The notes under the pieces: generated by a model
Databases searched by the model: none
Seen by the model: the letters and a program-made list of their open reading frames with translations, nothing else
Told to the model about the DNA's origin: nothing
Shown here: one piece after another, positions 8,669-18,743 of the stretch
Layout of the letters: every line of letters begins with the position of its first letter
How positions within the stretch are numbered: the stretch's first letter is position 1
Position numbers and translations under genes: made by a program
NCBI GenBank assembly: GCA_964425695.1
Contig: CAYRNF010000015.1
Coordinates: forward strand, 1 to 64,000
Length of the DNA stretch: 64,000 nucleotides
Reading direction: 5' to 3'
From: JAKPBU01 sp964425695
GTDB taxonomy: Bacteria; Pseudomonadota; Gammaproteobacteria; Xanthomonadales; Xanthomonadaceae

Positions 8669-9274
8669 ATGGCCCGGACCAAACAGGCAAACAGCACACC
8701 GGCGGGCAGGAAATCCGCCAGCAAGTCCACCGCATCGGCCGCCGCCAGGCCCGCCACGCCGCAGCCGACCGCCTCGCCGGGGCCCGGCGACAGCGGCCCG
8801 GACATCGATATCGGGATCAGCGCGGCGGATCGCAAGAAGATCTCGCAGGCGCTGTCCACCTACCAGTCCGATGCGTTCACCCTGTACCTGAAGACCCACA
8901 ACTTCCACTGGAACGTGACCGGGCCGATGTTCAACGCCCTGCACGCCATGTTCGAGGTGCAGTACACCGAGCAGTGGAACGCGCTGGACGACGTGGCCGA
9001 GCGCATCCGCGCGCTGGGCTTCAACGCGCCCGGCTCCTACGCGGAGTTCATGCGCCTGTCTTCGATCAAGGAGGAGCCGGGCCTGACCCAGGCACCGGAC
9101 TGGCGCGAGATGGTACGCCAGCTGGTGGTCGGCAACGAAGCGGTGTGCCGCAGTGCGCGCAAGGTGCTCGACGTGGCCGACGATGCGGACGACGAGCCCA
9201 CCGAAGACCTGATGACCCAGCGCCTTCAGGTGCACGAGAAGAATGCCTGGATGCTGCGCTCGCTGCTGCAGTAA
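8669..9274 (+). CDS. dps: Dps/ferritin-like DNA-binding protein from starved cells
   Basis: 201 residues. Dps forms a 12-subunit shell that oxidises and stores iron with hydrogen peroxide and compacts DNA. The ferroxidase motif is clear: KTHNFHWNVTGPMF, then EVQYTEQWNALDDVAERI, with the conserved His, His, Asp and Glu. The first 35 or so residues form a flexible tail rich in Lys, Ser, Ala and Pro, the type of tail that binds DNA in some Dps proteins. ATG at 8669 has GGAG at 8659-8662. The frame is open upstream, but only in hrpA antisense sequence. Typically induced by starvation or oxidative stress; no operator was identified. Confidence 0.93.
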   Translation: MARTKQANSTPAGRKSASKSTASAAARPATPQPTASPGPGDSGPDIDIGISAADRKKISQALSTYQSDAFTLYLKTHNFHWNVTGPMFNALHAMFEVQYTEQWNALDDVAERIRALGFNAPGSYAEFMRLSSIKEEPGLTQAPDWREMVRQLVVGNEAVCRSARKVLDVADDADDEPTEDLMTQRLQVHEKNAWMLRSLLQ

Positions 9275-9300
9275 CGGCACGGCGCAGGCGGCATCGCAAC

Positions 9301-9323
9301 GGGGCCCGGCACTGCCGGGCCCC
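9301..9323 (+). terminator. dps: Strong hairpin after dps
   Basis: GGGGCCCGGC, ACT loop, GCCGGGCCCC: a perfect 10-bp stem 26 bp after the dps stop. No T-run follows, so it is an unusual Rho-independent terminator, or a stability hairpin. Confidence 0.5.
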
Positions 9324-9429
9324 GTCGCATGCGCTCGGTGCATGCGCGGTGCGCCCTTCGCGGTTTGCCCGGGCGGCGCGGCGGCATGGCCTGCCGCGGG
9401 CTGAGACGCGGCCTTGGTAGCCTGACGCG

Positions 9430-11253
<1,824 letters not shown>

Positions 11254-11294
11254 CCTCCCCCGGCGGCCGGGTCCGGCACGCTCACGACGGCCGC

Positions 11295-14204
11295 CTACTG
11301 CACGTTGCAGGTGAACGTGAGCGTGACCACCCCGCCGTTGGCGATGTTGCCCAAGGTTACGCCTGCGGTGCCCGTGAGGTCGGCGATGGTGGTGCCCGCA
11401 GGACACGCCGCGGCGGGGCTGCAGGTCACGGCGTTGGCGGGCGGGCAGTCCAGTCCCGCGCCGGGTGCATCACGCACTGCCGCCCCGGTGACGGCGGCGG
11501 GGCCGTTGTTGGTGACGGTGAGCACGTAGGTCGTGGTGCTGCCCGCTACCAGCGGGCCTGCGGAGTTGTTGGTCTTCGCGATCTGCAGGTCAGCGATGCC
11601 CGTGGCCCCGTTGACGAACGTGCAAGTGATGTTCTCGCCCGGATCCAGGTCGACCGCCGCCGAGCGGGCGAGCACGTTGGTGATGGTGCCGCCGTCCGGG
11701 TCCACGCAGGCGATCGACGCCAGCGTCCAGCCGAGAGCCAACGACTCGGTCACCGTGTAAATGCCGCTGGAAAGGCCGGAAATGGTGCGCGTGTTGGGCA
11801 GCGTGGGGTCTGCGTCGTCGTCCAGGTTGAAGTTCAGCAACGGCGACTCGGCAGAGACGAATGCGAAGTCCTGCGCGCTGTCAGGTTGCGCGTCCTTGAC
11901 GATGGTGATCGAGCCCAGGGCGTCGTTGGTGAACGTGCAGACGATCTCGCTGCCCGGTGCCGTGGCCTGCGCGCTCAGGTCCACGAATCCGCCACCGCTG
12001 CCGTTGATCGTGGCCGTCGCGGTGCCGCCGGGTCCCAGGCCGGTGCAGGAGATGGACGACAGCACGAAACCAGCCGGCGGCGCGGCTTCGGTGACGCGAG
12101 TGACCGTGGAAGGGGCGGTGAGGGTCTGCGCGACGCCGGTGACCCCTGCGCCCGGCGTGATCGTGGTGATGTTCTGCGACGCGAATCCGTTGGTGCCGGA
12201 GAAAGCGAAGGTGCCGGTGCCGCCATTGCTCACCTTGGTCACCGAAACACGCGCGATCGCCGCGTTGGTGAAGGTGCAGGTAAAACTCGTGCTGGCGGCG
12301 ATTTCAGGCCCGGAAATGGTGAAGGCGTTGCCAGCGCGGCTGCCCACTTGCGCGCCGGAGGCATTGGTGCAGGCCACCGTGGCCAGGACCCAGCCCAGAG
12401 GCGCGTTGGTCTCGGTGATGGTCACCGCGGTAGTCGGCGACGCGATCGCGAACCCCTGCAGCCCGGGGCTGGCCGTGTCGCCGTCGACCTGGGCGGGCGT
12501 GCCGGCGGCGGCGGTGGTCGCGGTGCCGGTGGACTGCCCCGTATTGGTCAGCGAGAACGTGAACGGACCGCCGGCCACGCTATTGGTGGTCTTGAACAGC
12601 GTGAGGCTGCGCGAGACCGTGAACTCGTAGTCCTCCACTTCGCCGCTTTGCACGGTCGTCGCCGGGGCGTTGCAGGCATCCGCACCCAGGTTGTTGGTGC
12701 AGACGCGGAACCGCGCGAGAGTCGGGCCGATCACGGCGGTGTTGGGAACCGCGATGTTCAGGTTGACGGTTCCCGGGCCCACGGCCTGCGCGTTGACCAT
12801 GCGCTCGCCAGCATCGTTGAAATCGCCGTCGGCATTCCAGTCGAACCACGCGCTCAGGAACCCTGTGCCGTTCTGGATCGTCACCGGCACCACCGTCGTC
12901 TGACCCGAAGGCAGCAGCGGCGTCAGCGCAACACCGTCCTCGTCATCGGTGTTGCTCGCATCGTCGCCGCCGGCGTTGGCGCTGTTGAGCAGCGTGGCGT
13001 CCGCATCCACGCCGGCGCCAAGCCGAATTCCGGAGAGCGTGTGCGACGGGTTGCCGTAGCTCGCTGGTGCGTCGCCGACGTCGGCATTGTCGGATTCAAG
13101 CAGGAACGAGGCGCTGGTGGCCCCATAGGTGAGCGTCGCCGCCGCGCCGCCCATGGCCAGCGTGTACAGGCTGCCCGGCGTTGCGCCGCCGTTGCGGAAA
13201 TAGTGCCCACCGGTGTATCCGTTGGGTTCGTTGTTGGTATTGCCGTTGGGCGTGTCGTACTGGCCGTTGGCGTTGGCCACCGAAGGCGTCGCCAGCGCGA
13301 CATGGCCGGCAGGCAGCACGAAGCCCTCGGTGCTGGCATTGGCCCCGGTGACCAGCTTGCCGTCGTCGGCCTCGTCGGGCGCCTGGCCGGCATCGTAGGC
13401 GGCGGGCGCGAGCGCGGTGTTTCCGGGCGTGCCGGTGGTGACCTGCGCGGTCGCCGTAGCATTGCGGACGAAGCCGGTCGGGGTCTGCTCCACGTTCTGG
13501 TACACCGATGCCACCAGCAGCGCGTCGTCGCCAGCGCCGCTGGGCACGGTGACGTCCGGAAAGCTGATCGAAACCGTGCCCGAGGCCGCGCCGCCCAGCA
13601 ACGTGTTGATCTCGTTTTCGAACAGCACGATGTGGAAGCTGCTGACGCTGAAGAACGCTGTACCCGCCGGTGAACCGGACGGCGAAGTGCTGATGGTGAT
13701 GAAGCGCGTGTCGCCGCTGGGCGTGCCGCCGATCACCAGCGCGTTCTGCTTGGTGACCACGCCTCCGGGCCCCACGATCTGCGCGGTGATCTGGTTGTTG
13801 GTCGTGGTGGCGGGCGGCGCCCCGATCCGCGGCTCGGGCCAGTTGTCGCCTAGCCCGGTACCGGCGGCATTGCCATTGGCGCACAGCCCGCCGGATGCAT
13901 CGGCGGGCGAGCAGTGATCGCGTTCGAACGATCCCCACACGAACAGTACGCGGTTCTTTCCGCCGGGAACGTTGAACGCTGCCAGCGTAGGCTTGCCTGT
14001 CGCACCGGCACCACTGGCGGTAGCCGTTTGCGTGTTCAGGTGCTGTACCTGGGCCGCTTGCACAACGGACGCCAGTCCAAGCGCGAACAGCAATGCCAGG
14101 CACGCCACCCAGCGGCTCCGCGCGGGCGCGGGGCATTTGCCGGATGTGTGTTCTGTAGTATCTCCCTGACAGGCGGTCGTGGCGCGGCCGAAACCTGCTT
14201 TCAT
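11295..14204 (-). CDS. Secreted GEVED/DUF11 repeat surface protein
   Basis: 969 residues; last gene of the surface cluster in transcription order. The N-terminus has a signal peptide after an extension (hydrophobic core about 33-48, ending VQAAQ). Residues about 55-300 form a domain beginning with a GGKNRVLFVWGSFERD stretch. Residues about 370-535 are a GEVED-type domain: DVGDAPASYG, FDWNADGDFNDAGE (Asp-rich, probably calcium-binding) and SGEVEDYEFTV. Ig-like repeats with FTCTFTNAA endings follow. The C-terminus (from about 870) is a DUF11 domain, DLQIAKTN to TFTCNVQ. An AAGGA site precedes ATG 14204. Predicted extracellular or outer-membrane associated; the function is unknown. Confidence 0.8.
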   Translation of the reverse strand: MKAGFGRATTACQGDTTEHTSGKCPAPARSRWVACLALLFALGLASVVQAAQVQHLNTQTATASGAGATGKPTLAAFNVPGGKNRVLFVWGSFERDHCSPADASGGLCANGNAAGTGLGDNWPEPRIGAPPATTTNNQITAQIVGPGGVVTKQNALVIGGTPSGDTRFITISTSPSGSPAGTAFFSVSSFHIVLFENEINTLLGGAASGTVSISFPDVTVPSGAGDDALLVASVYQNVEQTPTGFVRNATATAQVTTGTPGNTALAPAAYDAGQAPDEADDGKLVTGANASTEGFVLPAGHVALATPSVANANGQYDTPNGNTNNEPNGYTGGHYFRNGGATPGSLYTLAMGGAAATLTYGATSASFLLESDNADVGDAPASYGNPSHTLSGIRLGAGVDADATLLNSANAGGDDASNTDDEDGVALTPLLPSGQTTVVPVTIQNGTGFLSAWFDWNADGDFNDAGERMVNAQAVGPGTVNLNIAVPNTAVIGPTLARFRVCTNNLGADACNAPATTVQSGEVEDYEFTVSRSLTLFKTTNSVAGGPFTFSLTNTGQSTGTATTAAAGTPAQVDGDTASPGLQGFAIASPTTAVTITETNAPLGWVLATVACTNASGAQVGSRAGNAFTISGPEIAASTSFTCTFTNAAIARVSVTKVSNGGTGTFAFSGTNGFASQNITTITPGAGVTGVAQTLTAPSTVTRVTEAAPPAGFVLSSISCTGLGPGGTATATINGSGGGFVDLSAQATAPGSEIVCTFTNDALGSITIVKDAQPDSAQDFAFVSAESPLLNFNLDDDADPTLPNTRTISGLSSGIYTVTESLALGWTLASIACVDPDGGTITNVLARSAAVDLDPGENITCTFVNGATGIADLQIAKTNNSAGPLVAGSTTTYVLTVTNNGPAAVTGAAVRDAPGAGLDCPPANAVTCSPAAACPAGTTIADLTGTAGVTLGNIANGGVVTLTFTCNVQ

Positions 14205-14665
14205 GCGTTCGCTTCCTTGTGGAGCTTCTCGACGCGGACCCCACCGCGTCTGTTCGCGGCGACGCTATCACGACGCCGGGTGAGTCCGCCGCGCAGTGTG
14301 TCTACGAATTACGCGTGCACGGTCGGCCACGGGTGTCCCTGCGTGCCGGGGACGCGCGGAGTTATCGCGACGCGTATTCATCCGCAGCTCCCAGGCCCGG
14401 GGCGGCGCGCAACGCGCTTGCGGGGTTTGATCGCCCCCGCGCGCGGCCGACCGCGCGTGCACAAGCTTCAGGGCGTCGCGACGGCACCTTGCAAATGAAG
14501 CTGGCGTGGCCAGCGCCGGTTGTTCGAAGCTGGCCTTGAGGACACTGCGCTGCACCAGCGCCGCAGCCGGCTGCGCCCCGGCAAACCACTTCCACCCGAG
14601 CCGCCATCGCCGATCGCCACGTGCGGCATGGCGCGCTGTCGCAGCCATGCGCGAAGCGCCGGCCC
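14205..14665. other. 461-bp stretch without a gene
   Basis: Lies between the stop of the 650-residue DUF11 protein and the start of the GEVED protein. Frames through it are short or arginine-rich shadows. It should contain the promoter of the GEVED gene; I see no convincing box, terminator or repeat. Confidence 0.5.
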
Positions 14666-16618
14666 TCAGTCCACCTTGCAGCCCAGGGTGAAGTTGAGCG
14701 CGCCGCCCACGGGCAAGGTGGGCAGCACCAGGCCGGACGCGGACTGCAGTGCCGCGACCGAAGGCGAGGCCGGGCACGCGGCCGCGCCGGCGCTGACCGC
14801 ACAGCTCAGCGTGGTGCAGGTCAGCCCCGGGGTTGCCGGGTCGCGCAGCACCGCGTCGTTGGCGGGGAACGGGCCCGTATTGGTGACGACGATGCTGTAA
14901 GCGACGGCGGCGCCCTGCGCCACGGTGTCGTCCGCAAGATCGTCCGGCCCGCTTCCCGGCGTGTTGGTCTTGGCCACCTGCAGGTCGGCCTGGCACGTGC
15001 GGCCGACGTGGCTGCCGGGCGTATCGGCGGCGGCATCGATGACGATGGCCCGGCCCTCGCCGCCGGCCTGCGCGCCGTGCGCGGCACCGCCGGGTTGTGC
15101 CTGCGCGGTATTCGTCGCGCCCGGCGCACCACCGGCCGTCACTACCGCCGTCGCTGCGCTGGTCACGGCGACGCCACCGGCGCCGCCTCCGCCGCTGCCG
15201 TGCGCGCTGCCGCCGGTTAGCCATGCATCGCCGCCGCGTCCCCCGCTCACGTCGATGCCGAGCGTGGCCGACCAGTTAGTGGCCACCACCACCACGCTGC
15301 CGCCGGCGCCACCGCCGCCCGCGCCGTCGTTGGCGGGATTGTCCGGTGCACGCGCGCCGCGCGCGGAGATGCTGCCGCTGCCGCTGAGCGTGCCGGCTCG
15401 CACCATCACCACGCCGCCACCGGCCGCACCGCTGGACTGGGCAGCCAGGCTGTTGGCGTTGTTGTCGCCCGCACCCCCACCGCCGCCCATCACCAGTCGC
15501 GCGACACCATGCTCCGCGAACGCGGCGCCGCCGAAGCCCCATTTCTTGTCGGGGATGTTGCTGTAGTCGGCCAGCACGCCCGCGTAGCCGACGCTGCGCC
15601 AGCCAGCCGCGCCACGCCCGCCTGCGCGTGCGTTGCCACCACCGCCACCACCGCCGTTGTCGCTGCCGGCGTCCCAGTAGGCACCGCCGCCGCCCGCGTT
15701 GCCCGGAGCGCCGCGTGCGAAGTCGCCGGTCTGGGCGCTTCCGGTGGGATAGCCGCCCCAGCCCGCGCCCAGGTCGACAATGCCCGCGGCCAACCCGTCG
15801 CCGGGCGTGCGCTTGTCGCTGACGAAGCGCGGCGTGCCGGCGATTCCCTCGCCCTTCACGGCATGGCGCGTGTCGTCGTCCCAGCGGAAGCGTTCCGCAG
15901 CGTCCGCCACCGCGCGCGCGCGGCCCGCGCCGCCGCGGAAACCCGCGCCGTCCACGTCGATCGCCTGGCCGTTGAAGTCCAGGCCGTAGGCGACATCCAG
16001 TGCCACCACGCCACCCGATTCGCCGTTCCACACCGGCGCGCCCACCGCGCCGGCCAGGCTGGCGCTGGCGTACTGGGGGACCCGGATCACCTGGAAGGTG
16101 CGTCGCCCCGCGGTCGCCGTGGCGGGTGCCTGCTGGTAACTGCCCAGCAGCGGAGAACCGGCCAGCACCAGCAGGGCGTTGCTCGAACCCGCACCCGCGC
16201 GCACGAACTGGTATTGGCCCGCCAGGCAGCCCGCTGCCGGCAGGGCGTAGCCCGCGGCCGGCTCGCCCAGTGCGCCGTCCCCGTACGCCGTGGTGTCGGC
16301 GGTGTCGATGTTGGCGCACTGCATCTGCAGCACCAGCACGAGATCGCCTTCCGCCAGCGACGCGGCGGCGCCGCGTTGCGCGCCCAGCACGATGCTGCCC
16401 GTGCCGCTGTAGGTGCCCGGCGCGGGCGTCCAGTAGGTGTTGACCGTGCCGCTGATCGCGGCCGTGCCGGCGCTGCCCGGCGCGGCGCAGACCTGGGCCT
16501 GCGCGGCAAACGCGTGGCACAGGGCGATCCCTGCGCAAAACCACGCGCATGCCAGCCGTCGCAAAGCTGTGGGCGCAGGTGCAGTGGGCTTGGACATTGC
16601 GGCTGTACTCGAGTGCAT
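14666..16618 (-). CDS. Glycine-rich secreted protein with C-terminal DUF11 domain (copy 2)
   Basis: 650 residues; a second possible start at Met 8 (MSKPTAP). Signal peptide to about residue 42 (FAAQAQ). An N-terminal domain contains GDLVLVLQMQ and QVIRVPQYASASLAG. A very glycine-rich central region (GGGGAYWDAG, NGGGGGGGNARAGGRGAAGW, GAGGGGAGGSVVVVA) follows. A single DUF11 domain starts at about 544 (DLQVAKTNTPGSG) and ends the protein. It is a diverged paralogue of the upstream 647-residue protein: both share the IRVPQY, WNG.(S/T)GGVVA and GFRGG segments and the same domain order. Probably exported to the cell surface. The role is unknown. Confidence 0.78.
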   Translation of the reverse strand: MHSSTAAMSKPTAPAPTALRRLACAWFCAGIALCHAFAAQAQVCAAPGSAGTAAISGTVNTYWTPAPGTYSGTGSIVLGAQRGAAASLAEGDLVLVLQMQCANIDTADTTAYGDGALGEPAAGYALPAAGCLAGQYQFVRAGAGSSNALLVLAGSPLLGSYQQAPATATAGRRTFQVIRVPQYASASLAGAVGAPVWNGESGGVVALDVAYGLDFNGQAIDVDGAGFRGGAGRARAVADAAERFRWDDDTRHAVKGEGIAGTPRFVSDKRTPGDGLAAGIVDLGAGWGGYPTGSAQTGDFARGAPGNAGGGGAYWDAGSDNGGGGGGGNARAGGRGAAGWRSVGYAGVLADYSNIPDKKWGFGGAAFAEHGVARLVMGGGGGAGDNNANSLAAQSSGAAGGGVVMVRAGTLSGSGSISARGARAPDNPANDGAGGGGAGGSVVVVATNWSATLGIDVSGGRGGDAWLTGGSAHGSGGGGAGGVAVTSAATAVVTAGGAPGATNTAQAQPGGAAHGAQAGGEGRAIVIDAAADTPGSHVGRTCQADLQVAKTNTPGSGPDDLADDTVAQGAAVAYSIVVTNTGPFPANDAVLRDPATPGLTCTTLSCAVSAGAAACPASPSVAALQSASGLVLPTLPVGGALNFTLGCKVD

Positions 16619-16799
16619 GTGATGCGATCGGTCCCCGCGTGCCTGTGCAGGAGTCCGGGGTTGTGCGGGGCGGAAGCGGCGCTCGGCGGTGCAACACCGG
16701 CAGGGGCGGACTGCGCGCCGTGGCGGATCGCCACGGCCAATGGCGTTGCGCGCAGCTATCGCAACGGCGGCGCGTCGCCTCGCCGAGAGGGCCCGGACG

Positions 16800-18743
16800 T
16801 CATTGCACGGTGCACGTGAACGTAAACGTCGCGGTATTGCTGCCTGGCGTGGCCGGGAGCGTGCCCAGCACCACCCCGTTGGCCAGGTCCGCCACCGTCA
16901 GTGCGCCGGCAGGACAGGCGCTGGGCGTCGCGGTGCTGGTGCAGGTCACCGGGTTCGCCGGCGGACAGGTCAGTGCCGCGCCCGGCGTGTCACGCAACAC
17001 CGCATTGCCGACCGTGCCGGGACCGGCGTTGGTCACCACCAGGCTGTAGGTCGTCTGCGCCCCGGACACCACCGTGTCGGCCGGCTGGTCGGCAGGTCCC
17101 GCGGCCGGCGTGTTGGTCTTGGTGACCACCAGGTCGGCGGTGCTGGACGCGGTACAGATCGGCACGTCGCCCAGCGCCGGTGCCGAGGTGGCGTTGCCGG
17201 CGTGGCCGCGCGTGCCACCGTTGGGGACGAACTCGGTCAGCGAGGCGGACGTGGTGGTGCCGTTGTTGCCGCCGTTGACGTTGCCGGCCGCCGGGGATGC
17301 GATGAACCCGCCGCCGCCGCCGCCTCCCGGGCCTTCGGCCTCGTTGTTGGTGATCAACTGGCTGCCGCCGTTGCCGCCGGTGGCCGACAGCGCCAGGCCG
17401 CCCGCTGCCGGGGCCACCAGCACGATCGAGCCGCCGCCGCCGCCGCCGCCGGGCGCGTCGTTGTGGTTGGGCAGCGTGTTCGGCGCGGTGGCGCCATTGG
17501 CCTGCAGGGAACCGCTGCCGCCCGCGTTGCCGGCGATCAAATAGACCAGTCCGCCGCCGTTGGCGCCGCCTTCGGAGGCGTTGTTGTTGCCGTCGCCGGC
17601 GCCGCCGCCGCCGCCGAAGAACAGCCGCGTATCGCCCGCGATACCCGGATTGTTGGCCAGCGGCCGGCCGCCCAGGCCACCGCGCTCGCGCCGGACGTTG
17701 CCGCCCCACGCGGCATTGCCGGGCGCCGTGGTCAACGCATCGGCGTTGCTGGCCGAATAGGTATACCCACCGCGGCCACCGCCGGGCGAGTTGGTGCTGG
17801 CGTTGAGCGTGCCGTCGAGGTTCCAGGCCGCGGCCCATGCGGCCGTGGTGGTAGACGGCACGCCCTGGCCGTTCCAGCCGACGGCGCTGCCGCCGTTGGC
17901 GCCGCCACCGCCGCCGGCGTTGTGGCTGTTGCCGCCACCACCGCCATTGGCCGGCGCACCGCGGCCGTAGCGGCCCCCGGCCGCGTCGTAGGCCGCCTGG
18001 AAGCCGGCGATGCTCTCACCCTTCTCGGCGCCGTCGGCGGGCAGCGTGGACGCGTACAGCGCCGTGTCGGCCGACGCCGCATTGGTCAGGTTGTCGCGCA
18101 CGCCGCCTCGGAATCCGAGCGCATTGGCATGCACGCTGCCGTTGACGGTGGCCGTGCCCTGCACGATGGCGGCCACCACGCCGCCGGTGCTTCCATTCCA
18201 GGGCTGCGCCACCGCGGAGGCGCCCGCGGCCACGGTGAGCGAGCTGTACTGCGGTACGCGGATCGCCTGGGCGCCGGCGTTGTAGGAAAAGCGCAGTGGC
18301 GTGGTGTCGCAGGCGGTCCCCAGGGTCACCGTGCTGCCGGAAACCGCCGCCACGGAGACGAACTCGTAACGTCCCGCATTGCCCAGCGACGACACCGCAC
18401 CGTAGGCGCTGGCGTTGACCGTGCCGATGCTCGCGCCCTGCGCCTGGTAGATCAGCAACACGTCGCCGGGCGTGATGCCCGCGGTGCTGGCCAGCGTCAG
18501 GGTGGCAGCGCCGGCGGTGGCCGCCGATGCGAGCGTGGTGTACTGGTTGATGACGGTATTGGCGGCGCCGATCGTGACGACCCCGTCCTTGCCCGGCGTC
18601 CAGGCCTGCGCGGGTGCGCTCGCCAGCCCGGCGCACAGGGTGGCGATGGCGGCGAACAGCGGCGCACGGAACGCCTCGCGTGGCACGGCCGCCGGTGCCG
18701 CGTCGGCGCCGTGCGCCCCCTGGCCTTGCGGATGGTTGCGCAT
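16800..18743 (-). CDS. Glycine-rich secreted protein with C-terminal DUF11 domain (copy 1)
   Basis: 647 residues from the ATG at 18743, whose A is the last base of the upstream gene's stop (TGATG). This coupling is why I prefer it to the in-frame upstream start at 18773. Signal peptide hydrophobic core at about residues 26-38, ending APAQA. The N-terminal domain has GDVLLIYQAQGASIG and AIRVPQYSSLTV. The centre has repeated glycine tracts (NGGGGGNSHNAGGGGGANGG, PGGGGGGGSIVLVAP). A DUF11 domain from about 534 (DLVVTKTNTPAAG) ends TFTFTCTVQ. The downstream neighbour is its paralogue. Likely a surface or matrix component made together with the barrel protein; this is inference. Confidence 0.8.
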   Translation of the reverse strand: MRNHPQGQGAHGADAAPAAVPREAFRAPLFAAIATLCAGLASAPAQAWTPGKDGVVTIGAANTVINQYTTLASAATAGAATLTLASTAGITPGDVLLIYQAQGASIGTVNASAYGAVSSLGNAGRYEFVSVAAVSGSTVTLGTACDTTPLRFSYNAGAQAIRVPQYSSLTVAAGASAVAQPWNGSTGGVVAAIVQGTATVNGSVHANALGFRGGVRDNLTNAASADTALYASTLPADGAEKGESIAGFQAAYDAAGGRYGRGAPANGGGGGNSHNAGGGGGANGGSAVGWNGQGVPSTTTAAWAAAWNLDGTLNASTNSPGGGRGGYTYSASNADALTTAPGNAAWGGNVRRERGGLGGRPLANNPGIAGDTRLFFGGGGGAGDGNNNASEGGANGGGLVYLIAGNAGGSGSLQANGATAPNTLPNHNDAPGGGGGGGSIVLVAPAAGGLALSATGGNGGSQLITNNEAEGPGGGGGGGFIASPAAGNVNGGNNGTTTSASLTEFVPNGGTRGHAGNATSAPALGDVPICTASSTADLVVTKTNTPAAGPADQPADTVVSGAQTTYSLVVTNAGPGTVGNAVLRDTPGAALTCPPANPVTCTSTATPSACPAGALTVADLANGVVLGTLPATPGSNTATFTFTCTVQ

